8,030 bases of DNA from JAIVGV01 sp035295985 (lineage in GTDB: Bacteria; Acidobacteriota; Blastocatellia; Pyrinomonadales; Pyrinomonadaceae), in contig DATHBT010000114.1 in the NCBI GenBank assembly GCA_035295985.1, forward strand, positions 1 to 8,030, read 5' to 3'. The first letter of the stretch is position 1; each line of letters begins with the position of its first letter. A program made the position numbers and the translations under genes. Below, piece by piece: positions 1 through 5,764 of the stretch. The notes under the pieces were generated by a model that was not told where the DNA came from, ran no database searches, and was given only the letters and a program-made list of their open reading frames with translations.

Positions 1-475
1 CGGCCGTCTGCCGCACGGCCGCGTCGTCGAAGCCTTCGACGCTCGCGTTGAGGCGCTCGATGAAGTCGGCCGGCATCTCGTACTCGACGAAGCGGGCGCG
101 GTGCGCCTCGGCCGCGGCGGCGAAGCTGCGCGCGACGCCCAAGAGCGCCTGATCGTTCAGGTTGGTGCGCGGGCGCGGGAAAGCGCCTTTCAGCTCCGGG
201 TGGTCGAGGCCGATGACGCGCGCCGTGTCGCAGATGGCCGCGAGCTGCGCGCGCAGGCTCTCGCGGCGGTCGCGCTTGCTGCCCGTCGCCTGCTGCGCTT
301 CGTGGCGGTGCGTGGTGCGCCGCGCGTCGAGCGCCACGATCTCCTGAATCAGCGCGGCGAGGCGAGCGAGCGCCTGCCCGCCCCTGCTCGCCGGGGGGAA
401 GTCTGCCGCGCGTGCCTCGCCGAAGCTGCGCGCGCGTTCGAGCCGTTCGAGGCGGCGTCTCTGTGAGTCGTTCAT
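1..475 (-). CDS. Uncharacterised Arg/Ala-rich protein, N-terminal part (runs off left edge)
   Basis: This frame stays open from an ATG at 475 to the window edge, giving 158 complete codons with no stop. The start is supported by an AGGAG ribosome site about 8 bases upstream (the minus strand reads aaaaggagcaaaccgcaatg). The protein begins MNDSQRRRLERLERARSFG, a strongly basic amphipathic stretch. An Ala/Leu helix follows (about residues 35-52), then an RDRRESLRAQLAAICDTAR helix, a Pro/Asn segment around residues 100-108, and a conserved-looking FVEYEMPADFIERLNA segment near residues 135-150. No signal peptide, membrane segment or catalytic motif is visible, so it is probably a cytosolic all-helical protein. 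I recall similar uncharacterised proteins in Acidobacteriota genomes, sometimes in tandem copies, but assign no function. Third codon positions are heavily G/C, as in the neighbouring genes, which supports real coding. The C-terminus lies outside the window. Confidence 0.85.
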   Translation of the reverse strand, partial: MNDSQRRRLERLERARSFGEARAADFPPASRGGQALARLAALIQEIVALDARRTTHRHEAQQATGSKRDRRESLRAQLAAICDTARVIGLDHPELKGAFPRPRTNLNDQALLGVARSFAAAAEAHRARFVEYEMPADFIERLNASVEGFDDAAVRQTA

Positions 476-577
476 TGCGGTTTGCTCCTTTTGCGTGTGA
501 AGCGGAAGGGCGCGAGGAGTCCTCCCGGAGTGTAGGAGAGCGGCGGGGTTGGCGTGAGACCCGCCAGGACGGCGCGG

Positions 578-583
578 ATTATA
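578..583 (-). promoter_or_regulatory. TATAAT -10 box of the left-edge gene
   Basis: The minus strand reads gtgtgtataatccgcgcc, a perfect TATAAT about 100 bases upstream of the start at 475. No good TTGACA lies 16-18 bases further upstream. A T-tract at 611-615 (an A-tract on the minus strand) falls at about -40 relative to the expected start of transcription, the usual place of an UP element. The box and the bases after it (TATAATCCGC) match the promoter in front of the esterase gene at 4798. The call rests on motif and position only. Confidence 0.5.
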
Positions 584-682
584 CACACGCGCGACGTGCG
601 CGCGAGCTAATTTTTCGTCCCCGCCGGCACGCCTCTGCGCGCGACGACACGCCGGCCCCGCGCCGCAACGCCGCCGCCACGT

Positions 683-963
683 CTGACGAAATATTTTTCA
701 CACATGGCGACGCCTCCGCCGCGACTGACGATGCGTTTTTTCGGGTGACGGCGCGAACGAAACATTTAGCGAGGCAGTTTTTCCAGGCGACGACGAGGCC
801 GAAACGCCTGACGACGCGACCGGAACGGCTGAGGCAATTTTTTTCGTGCGACGCGATGCAGGGAAGGTCTGACGGCGGAATCTAGAGGACGGACAACGCG
901 AGACAGGAACACTGCCGGGCGTCGTCAGAAACAACGGCTTCGGTCGTCAATACGCGGTCGTCA
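683..963. repeat. Degenerate TGACGA plus T-tract repeat cluster
   Basis: Two units start exactly 42 bases apart, at 683 (CTGACGAAATATTTTT) and 725 (CTGACGATGCGTTTTTT). A third T-tract follows after another 42 bases, at 778. A related pair, GAGGCAGTTTTT at 771 and GAGGCAATTTTTTT at 831, is 60 bases apart. The right flank carries three TGACGAC copies in the opposite orientation, at 921-927, 943-949 and 957-963, beginning 7 bases past the DUF4926 stop. The copies are too diverged to be a simple tandem array. Function unknown. Confidence 0.4.
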
Positions 964-970
964 TCTCGCT

Positions 971-1201
971 TTAAGCAACGGATAGCTCGCGGGAATGAGT
1001 GAGGTCGCGGCGGGTGACGGGGCGGACTTGCGCGGCGGCGAGCGTCAGCACCGCGGCCGTGTGGCCGTCGAGCGTGACGAACTCGACTTCGTAAGCCTCG
1101 CCCTCCGGGTAAACGTGAACCACCGTACCCACGTCGCCCGCTTCAAGGCGCGCGTCGGGGACGGGCGAGGTTAAGACGACTCTCTCGTGCTCTCTGAGCA
1201 T
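971..1201 (-). CDS. DUF4926 domain-containing small protein
   Basis: The protein has 76 residues and matches my memory of the DUF4926 family along nearly its whole length. The recognisable pattern is VVLTSPVPDARLEAGDVGTVVHVY, then a short turn, then YEVEFVTLDGHTAAVLTL followed by a Val-Arg-Pro end. The alternating hydrophobic residues and the GDVGTV turn suggest a small SH3/KOW-like beta-barrel. There is no signal peptide. The ATG at 1201 is preceded only by a weak GAGAA. It is the last gene of the minus-strand block, 63 bases after hicA, and could be co-transcribed with it. DUF4926 genes often sit beside a DUF6883 gene and are suspected immunity or antitoxin-like proteins. No DUF6883 partner is present here, and any link to HicBA is inference. 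The family call is fairly sure; the role is unknown. Confidence 0.8.
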   Translation of the reverse strand: MLREHERVVLTSPVPDARLEAGDVGTVVHVYPEGEAYEVEFVTLDGHTAAVLTLAAAQVRPVTRRDLTHSRELSVA

Positions 1202-1264
1202 GGCTTTCTCATCGCGGGGGTTTACACCATGACTGTGCGGCCAGGCACGCGAATCGAACCGAAT

Positions 1265-1480
1265 TTATAGGGCGTCGAACTCCCTTTCGCTCAACCCAGC
1301 TTGCCGCAAGATGCCGCGGAGCGTACCAGCAGCGATCTCCCTGTGCTTTGGTACTATCGCAGTGCGCGTCCCGGCGTCTGTAATCTTGGCAAACTTTAGA
1401 TGGCTTCCGGTCTGGCCCACCTCCACGAAGCCTGCCGCTTCGAGCCTGCGCTTGACCTCGCGGAAGGGCAGCGGCTTCAC
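1265..1480 (-). CDS. hicA: HicA-family mRNA interferase toxin
   Basis: This is a 71-residue protein of the YcfA/HicA family, small RNA-binding ribonucleases that cleave mRNA and stop growth when not bound by HicB. Family hallmarks are visible: the N-terminal LPFREVKRRLEAAGFVEVGQ helix and strand, the GSH motif carrying the catalytic histidine (His27) followed by LKF, and the C-terminal VPKHREIAAGTLRGILRQAGLS segment. The length is normal and nothing looks broken. The start is GTG at 1480; its GTGA overlaps the hicB stop by four bases, which indicates translational coupling. HicA is translated after HicB, an antitoxin-first order (both orders occur among hic loci). The large restriction-modification gene lies just upstream of hicB on the same strand. 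Confidence 0.9.
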   Translation of the reverse strand: MKPLPFREVKRRLEAAGFVEVGQTGSHLKFAKITDAGTRTAIVPKHREIAAGTLRGILRQAGLSEREFDAL

Positions 1481-1680
1481 GCCGCGACCTCGATCTCGAC
1501 CGTGCGGACTTTCGGCGTGACGGTGGCGACGGGCGGCGTGAAGTGAAGCTCTAAGGCGTCGCGCAGGTTCTCCAACGCCTCCTCCTCCGACTCGCCCTGC
1601 GACACAACGTCAACCTCGACGCACTGTGCGACGAACCACTCGCCCTCCTGCCACACGCTGGCGGTAAAGCTTCTTTTCAT
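1477..1680 (-). CDS. hicB: HicB-family antitoxin, short form
   Basis: The protein has 67 residues. The N-terminal sequence SFTASVWQEGEWFVAQCVEV, followed by a Gly-Glu-Ser turn and the EEALENLRDALELHF helix, is the partial RNase-H-like fold of HicB antitoxins. This domain binds and blocks HicA. The remaining tail (TPPVATVTPKVRTVEIEVAA) is a short Val-rich strand region. I see no ribbon-helix-helix or helix-turn-helix domain, so this is the minimal HicB type and may not bind DNA by itself. The ATG at 1680 has an AGGGAG ribosome site about 10 bases upstream. It lies 58 bases after the stop of the restriction-modification gene and overlaps hicA by four bases. Confidence 0.88.
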   Translation of the reverse strand: MKRSFTASVWQEGEWFVAQCVEVDVVSQGESEEEALENLRDALELHFTPPVATVTPKVRTVEIEVAA

Positions 1681-1696
1681 ACTCTGGCGCTCCCTT

Positions 1697-1723
1697 CGCC
1701 GGGTGATGAACTCACGCCCGGCG
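1697..1723. promoter_or_regulatory. Imperfect inverted repeat just upstream of hicB
   Basis: CGCCGGG at 1697-1703 is matched by CCCGGCG at 1717-1723. The inner triplets TGA (1704-1706) and TCA (1712-1714) can also pair, with a two-base bulge. The repeat sits between the restriction-gene stop and the hicB ribosome site. On the minus strand it is followed by aagggagc, not by a T-run, so it is not a typical terminator for the restriction gene. It could be an operator of the toxin-antitoxin pair or an RNA hairpin attenuating read-through. Neither is shown by the sequence. Confidence 0.4.
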
Positions 1724-1738
1724 TGATTTTAGCACCGT

Positions 1739-4660
1739 CTAAGCGTCTCTGCCTTCGACAATGGCGATCTCTGCGGGCGAGAGTTCGTAGAGTTCGTAAA
1801 CGAGCGCGTCGATCTGGCGGTCGAGGGCGGCGCACTTGGCCTCGTAGTGGTCGCGGTCGCGGTCGGTGCGCGCCGCCGTCAGTTGCCGCTTGGCGGCGAG
1901 CATCGCCTCGACGAGCGACACCATGCGGTCGTGGCGGTCGCGGTCGGCCTTGTCGGAGAAGTCGATGGTGCGGATTGGAAGCTGTGCCACGTGTGTACGT
2001 TTCACTTCCGCAAGAGCTTCACCAACTTCAGGATTATTAGTTTGGTGAATCCAATTCAACAGCTTCGAATTGATGAGTCCCAAAAAGTATCGCGTATCTA
2101 TCTTTGCTGAACGTGGAACGAGGACATGCATATTATTGAGACAAATCAGTTGTTGATTATCTAAAGCCGCTATTAGACTATCGCCCGTTTGGCGCATGAA
2201 GATTTTTACAGGCGCATCAAAGTTCGCCGCAGGGCGAGGCTCAGCTAACCAAGGGCCATATTTCAAATAACGGACTTGCACGGGAGCGATCTGATAACGC
2301 TTTATGTCTGCTCCTCTCAAATATTGCCGATGGAATTCCGTTCCCTTTTGCTCACTGTCAAACGGACGTGTTTTGACCACATTTGCTGTCTGCGGAGGTG
2401 AGCCTTTTCCGGTTTGATAGGGCTTAATCCCAACATTGATTTCAAAGTACGTATCAAGTCTGTGAGACTTCTTTGCCAAACGAGCGATTAAAGATTTCTC
2501 ATGTGGGCCGAGGAAAATGTTCATTACTCCGCCAGCGAGTTCTATCCAATCTTTCTGACTATGGACAATCTTGTTTGCTCGGAACCCTTTGGGGTCTTCG
2601 CTAACATTCACAAGAGAGTCCACAATCGAAATGACTGGCTGACAGTTATCATCCTCTCTTTTTTCAAGAACAACTATCTCAGTATCGACAGTGACCCTAT
2701 CAAAGACGGGGAACTTAAAGTGGACTATCTCACGCACACAAGTTTGTTCAACCACGAACTGCCGTATTTTGTTTTGCTTCACATTCGTTAACCAAGGATT
2801 AGGAATAATCATTCCCAAGAATCCATATGGTCTAATGAGGTCTTTCAAGGCCCTCTCCAAAAACAGAAGATAACTGTCCAACTGATAACTTTGATACTGA
2901 AAGACTCTATTTAGATAGGCCTTTGTGTTATCACTGAATTCAGCGCCGTAAGGCGGGTTGCCGACAATCGCATCAAAACCGCCGCGGCGCATCACTTCGG
3001 GGAACGCCTGCTCGAAGTCGAGCGGGTAAAGTTTGCGCTCCTCCTCGTCGCCGAACAGCCCGCCCGCGATGTCCCACCCGACGAGCGAGTTGCCGTGCCG
3101 TATGTTCTCCCGCAGATCGGGCAGCATCGTCTCGCGGAATTCCATCTGATGCCCGCGCGCGCTCGCCGTCGTCTCCTCCTCCAGCAGCTTGAGGAACAGC
3201 GAGAGCTGCGCCACCTCGACCGCCTGCGCGTCCAGATCGACGCCGTAGATGTTCCGCGTCAGAATCGCGCGCTTCTGCTTGAGCGACAGGCGCAGCGTCT
3301 CGTCCGGGTTCTCGATGCAGCCGGCGCGCTTGCCCTCGGCGCGCGTCCGCTGGCCGCGGTTGTAGTAGGCCGTGTGGTGGCGCAGCAGCTCGTCGAACAC
3401 GCCGAGCAGGAAAGAGCCTGAGCCGCACGCGATGTCCGCGAAGCGAAGCTCCGCGACCTCCGCGGGCGTCTTCCCCTCGATCAACTTCCCCACCGTCTCC
3501 GCCACGATGTAGCGCACGATGTATTCGGGCGTGTAATAGACGCCGCCCGCCTTGCGAACCTCCGGCTTCTCTTCGACCCGCGCACGCTTGTCCGTCGTGA
3601 CGATGACTTTGCCGAGGAAGCGTTCGTAGATGCTGCCGAGGACGTGGATCGGGATGTAGTTGAAGTTGTAGGCCGTGTTCGTGTGCGACAGCCGCTCGCG
3701 GACGGACGCGAAGACGCGCTCGTCCGCCCGAAAATCCGGCCGGTCGATAAAGTGCGGCTTGAAGATGATGCCGTTATAGATGCGGTTCAGCCGCTCCGAC
3801 TGCGCGACGAAGTCGGCCCAGGCCGAACCCCCGTCGCCCAGTTTTTCGACGATCACCTCCGGCTCGATCAGCTTGTCTTCGAGGAAGCGCATGAAGACGA
3901 GGCGGTCGAGCGTGCGCTGCGTCGCCTCGGTCAACGCCTCGCCGTCCAATTCCGGGTTGCGATTCTTGAAGGAGCGAGCCAGCTCTTCGCGCAGGTCGTC
4001 CAGCTCTTGCAGGAAGTCCTCGTCAACCGTCTTGAACGCCTCGCCGAACAGGCGGCGGCTGACCGCGCCCCGCGTGGGCCGCGGCAGTGTGGCCGCGAAC
4101 CGCTCCAACGCGCCCGCGTGCGCCGCCTCGCGCGAGAAGAGGTAGTAGATTTCCGCGAACTTCTCCTCGTCCTCGAAGTCCGCGTAGTGGAATTTTCTGA
4201 CGACGCGGTCGAGGGCGGTGCGCACGTCGGGCTTGAGCCGGCAATCCAGAATGCGGAACTGCTCGAAGTCTGTCAGGACGGAGACGGTCGCCTGCGCGTT
4301 CCAGCCGTAGCGGACGGTCTGGAAGTAGTCGTCCGCGTTGTCTATGTTGCGCGCGGGCTTTTTGGCCTCGACGAAGAAGCGCACGTCGCGGAAGTTGGGC
4401 GCGAGGAAGGCGTAGTCGGCCTTCTTCGCCCGGCCCTCGACGCCGACCGTGCGCTCGACCTTCACCTCCTGCTCGTTCGGGTTCTTCTGCGTCTCGTGGT
4501 TCACGTCCCACCCCAACGCGATCCAGAACTTGTCGATGAAATCCTTCCTCACGTCCTGCTCCTGGTACTGCGCGGAGAGGTAGTGCGCCTCGTGCAGGCG
4601 GAAGTCGGCGACGAGCGAGCGGACGCGCTCGTGAGCGGCTTTGAAAGTATCCAGCGTCAT
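1739..4660 (-). CDS. Single-chain (type IIG-like) restriction-modification enzyme with Eco57I-type methyltransferase and TaqI-like specificity domain
   Basis: This 973-residue enzyme should both cut DNA and methylate adenine N6 at its target. In order: an N-terminal nuclease-like region with RKDFIDKFWIALGWDV (residues 38-53) and a PD-(D/E)XK-type core, Asp82 then Glu98-Ala-Lys100; a long helical connector (about 160-370); a GVYYTPEYIV entry motif (373-382); methyltransferase motif I DIACGSGSF (409-417); the acidic GVDLD strand (473-477); and catalytic motif IV NPPY (568-571, bases 2948-2959). The specificity part follows (about 590-895), then a helical end with LDRQIDALVYELYEL typical of the family. 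All key motifs are intact. I chose the ATG at 4660 because recognisable sequence (MTLDTFKAAHERV) starts there. The frame extends upstream to an ATG at 4741, but a -10 box at 4713-4718 would lie inside that extension. The ribosome site is weak. Bases 2000-2940 are much more AT-rich than the rest. Confidence 0.88.
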   Translation of the reverse strand: MTLDTFKAAHERVRSLVADFRLHEAHYLSAQYQEQDVRKDFIDKFWIALGWDVNHETQKNPNEQEVKVERTVGVEGRAKKADYAFLAPNFRDVRFFVEAKKPARNIDNADDYFQTVRYGWNAQATVSVLTDFEQFRILDCRLKPDVRTALDRVVRKFHYADFEDEEKFAEIYYLFSREAAHAGALERFAATLPRPTRGAVSRRLFGEAFKTVDEDFLQELDDLREELARSFKNRNPELDGEALTEATQRTLDRLVFMRFLEDKLIEPEVIVEKLGDGGSAWADFVAQSERLNRIYNGIIFKPHFIDRPDFRADERVFASVRERLSHTNTAYNFNYIPIHVLGSIYERFLGKVIVTTDKRARVEEKPEVRKAGGVYYTPEYIVRYIVAETVGKLIEGKTPAEVAELRFADIACGSGSFLLGVFDELLRHHTAYYNRGQRTRAEGKRAGCIENPDETLRLSLKQKRAILTRNIYGVDLDAQAVEVAQLSLFLKLLEEETTASARGHQMEFRETMLPDLRENIRHGNSLVGWDIAGGLFGDEEERKLYPLDFEQAFPEVMRRGGFDAIVGNPPYGAEFSDNTKAYLNRVFQYQSYQLDSYLLFLERALKDLIRPYGFLGMIIPNPWLTNVKQNKIRQFVVEQTCVREIVHFKFPVFDRVTVDTEIVVLEKREDDNCQPVISIVDSLVNVSEDPKGFRANKIVHSQKDWIELAGGVMNIFLGPHEKSLIARLAKKSHRLDTYFEINVGIKPYQTGKGSPPQTANVVKTRPFDSEQKGTEFHRQYLRGADIKRYQIAPVQVRYLKYGPWLAEPRPAANFDAPVKIFMRQTGDSLIAALDNQQLICLNNMHVLVPRSAKIDTRYFLGLINSKLLNWIHQTNNPEVGEALAEVKRTHVAQLPIRTIDFSDKADRDRHDRMVSLVEAMLAAKRQLTAARTDRDRDHYEAKCAALDRQIDALVYELYELSPAEIAIVEGRDA
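2000..2940. other. AT-rich island inside the restriction gene, covering the specificity domain
   Basis: Hand counts of single 60-base lines give about 38% GC (2041), 37% (2101), 47% (2161), 38% (2641) and 32% (2881). Lines just outside give about 65% (1921) and 63% (3001). The reading frame is uninterrupted across both edges. The right edge lies just past the NPPY motif codons (residue about 574). The left edge is near the HVAQLPIRTIDF segment (residues 890-901). The island therefore matches the target-recognition part of the protein, about 315 residues, and nothing else. This composition break is seen directly; recent replacement of the domain is the inference. Confidence 0.8.
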
Positions 4661-4681
4661 GTGAGGCCGGCCCACCACCTT

Positions 4682-4692
4682 TAAGATTCTTA
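4682..4692. promoter_or_regulatory. Perfect 11-bp palindrome in the restriction-gene leader
   Basis: TAAGATTCTTA reads as the same two five-base arms around a single central base. It lies 22-32 bases upstream of the restriction-gene start and downstream of its likely -10 box, a position where a repressor could block transcription. It could be chance, and no controller-protein gene is present in the window. Confidence 0.25.
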
Positions 4693-4712
4693 CAGCCCCG
4701 GCTGCGCGCGCC

Positions 4713-4718
4713 AATATA
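4713..4718 (-). promoter_or_regulatory. Extended -10 promoter of the restriction-modification gene
   Basis: The minus strand reads ggctggtatattggcg. TATATT is preceded by TGG, fitting the extended -10 pattern TGnTATAAT with one mismatch. It lies about 53 bases upstream of the ATG at 4660. No clear -35 box is visible. Its position favours the 4660 start over the in-frame ATG at 4741. Confidence 0.45.
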
Positions 4719-4794
4719 CCAGCCCCCGGCCGCCGCCACACCAGCTTTCTGCTAACGGCGACGCTCGACCGCCATGCCGGCGTTCCCCCTTCGA

Positions 4795-4803
4795 TGTTAT
4801 AAT
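4795..4803 (+). promoter_or_regulatory. Extended -10 promoter of the esterase gene
   Basis: TGTTATAAT at 4795-4803 is an exact TGn plus TATAAT extended -10. The hexamer 17 bases upstream (TGCCGG) is a poor -35, which is usual for extended -10 promoters. The start of transcription would be near 4810, giving a leader of about 98 bases before the ATG at 4908. The leader holds a short hairpin (gtgag 4810-4814 with ctcac 4822-4826) and a palindrome at 4845-4857. Confidence 0.6.
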
Positions 4804-4844
4804 CCGCCCGTGAGCGCCAGCCTCACAATGATTCGGGGACATTC

Positions 4845-4857
4845 CGGGATCATCCCG
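4845..4857 (+). promoter_or_regulatory. Perfect 13-bp palindrome in the esterase leader
   Basis: CGGGATCATCCCG has two perfect six-base arms around one base. It lies about 42 bases after the -10 box and 50 bases before the start codon. It could be a repressor site or part of a leader RNA hairpin. No regulator gene sits nearby to support either idea. Confidence 0.3.
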
Positions 4858-4907
4858 TCACCACCCAGATAAAACTTGAGTCTGATCCATCGACACAGGA
4901 GGATGAG

Positions 4908-5651
4908 ATGAGTTACCTGCGCCCCTTAGTCCTGCTCGCCCTTTTGCTGGCGGTGGTCGGCACGGCGTCGGCCCAGAAGATTTCCAAGCAGACTCTCGTC
5001 TCGCAGGGCAGTAAACGCACCTACTACCTGTTCGTCCCCGAAAACGTCAAAGGCCCGGCCCCGCTGCTGCTGGCGTTCCACGGCACGGGCCGCAACGGCC
5101 TCTCGCTGTTGGAGAAGTGGAAAGACCTCGCCGCCAGGGAGGGCTTCATCGTGGCCGGGCCGGACTCGAAGAGTTCGCAGACGTGGAAGACGCCGGAAGA
5201 CGGGCCGGACTTTCTGCGCGACCTGGTCGAGGAGTTGAAGAGTAAGTACCCGATCAACGCGCGCAGGGTTTACATGTTCGGCCACTCTGGCGGGGCCGGC
5301 TTCGCCCTCGGCATGTCGATGTTCGAGTCGAAGTACTTCGCCGCCACGGCGATCCACGCCGGCTCCTGGCGCGACCCGAACGAGTACAGGCTGGCCGAGC
5401 ACGCCAAGCGGAAGATACCGCTCGCCATCATGGTCGGCGACCGCGATCCGTTCTTCCCCGTGTCGTCGGTGACGGCCACGAGCGAGCTGCTGAAGGGGAA
5501 GGGCTTCGAGGTCGAGGTGACGGTGCTCAAAGGGCACGACCACTGGTACTACGACAAAGCACCGAAGATCAACGAGCAGTTGTGGGACTTCCTGAAGAGG
5601 CACGAGCTGGCGGAGGAGCCGGAGTTCGAGCAGTACCTCTTCAAGAAGTGA
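4908..5651 (+). CDS. Secreted alpha/beta-hydrolase esterase (PHB depolymerase/feruloyl esterase-like)
   Basis: The protein has 247 residues. The ATG at 4908 follows a perfect AGGAGG (4897-4902) with a five-base gap. Residues 1-22 are a signal peptide: a short basic start, then LVLLALLLAVVGTASA, with likely cleavage before Gln23. The mature part shows an alpha/beta-hydrolase: the oxyanion-hole segment LLLAFHGTGRNG (53-64), the nucleophile elbow GHSGGA with Ser127, an acid in GDRDPFFP (Asp180 more likely than Asp178), and a histidine in GHDHWYY (His210 or His212). This spacing fits the esterase group that includes LpqC-like and polyhydroxybutyrate depolymerase-like proteins, which hydrolyse ester bonds of extracellular or periplasmic substrates. 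The true substrate cannot be told from the sequence. The gene stands alone behind its own promoter, divergent from the restriction gene. Confidence 0.85.
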   Translation: MSYLRPLVLLALLLAVVGTASAQKISKQTLVSQGSKRTYYLFVPENVKGPAPLLLAFHGTGRNGLSLLEKWKDLAAREGFIVAGPDSKSSQTWKTPEDGPDFLRDLVEELKSKYPINARRVYMFGHSGGAGFALGMSMFESKYFAATAIHAGSWRDPNEYRLAEHAKRKIPLAIMVGDRDPFFPVSSVTATSELLKGKGFEVEVTVLKGHDHWYYDKAPKINEQLWDFLKRHELAEEPEFEQYLFKK

Positions 5652-5764
5652 GCGCGGCAGGCGCGTCGCCGCCGGCATGCCCGGTCGCACGCCCGCGCCG
5701 CGCCCGCCCCTCCACACGTCGCAGCACGCCGTCAAGTTTTCAAGGCCACGACCGCGCAGACGCG

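Larger units (their letters stand above)
476..970. other. Gene-free region with T-tracts and repeated TGACGR hexamers
   Basis: No convincing gene is present here. Open frames across this stretch have low-complexity products and no recognisable start or family. It holds the left gene's promoter and ribosome site. It also holds T-tracts at 611-615, 694-698, 736-741, 778-782 and 838-844, set in otherwise GC-rich DNA. TGACGA or TGACGG occurs on the plus strand at 684, 726, 746, 809 and 870, and as TCGTCA (minus orientation) at 922, 944 and 958. This makes the region a candidate regulatory or dispersed-repeat element. It shows no strong hairpin followed by a T-run that would act as a terminator for the DUF4926 gene. 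Confidence 0.6.

Noticed and set aside
412..885. Plus-strand open frame of 157 codons through the gene-free region
   Set aside because: It begins opposite the minus-strand left gene and continues into T-tract repeats. It lacks a ribosome site and a recognisable family, and its FF pairs come from the T-tracts.
1241..1264. Minus-strand ggttcgattc resembling the T-arm of a tRNA next to hicA
   Set aside because: The flanking bases cannot form the T-stem and no acceptor or anticodon arm is present, so it is probably chance.
1697..1730. Inverted repeat followed on the plus strand by a T4 run, as a terminator
   Set aside because: No plus-strand gene ends here, and on the minus strand no T-run follows the stem.
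3644..4684. Plus-strand open frame of 346 codons opposite the restriction gene
   Set aside because: It is antisense to the conserved nuclease and methyltransferase coding sequence. Its product is a Val/Arg/Leu-rich mirror with no family features.
4661..4741. N-terminal extension of the restriction enzyme to an ATG at 4741
   Set aside because: The extra 27 residues look unlike protein families of this type, and a good extended -10 box lies inside them.
4926..5735. Minus-strand open frame of 269 codons opposite the esterase gene
   Set aside because: It is the antisense shadow of a gene with clear signal peptide and catalytic motifs.
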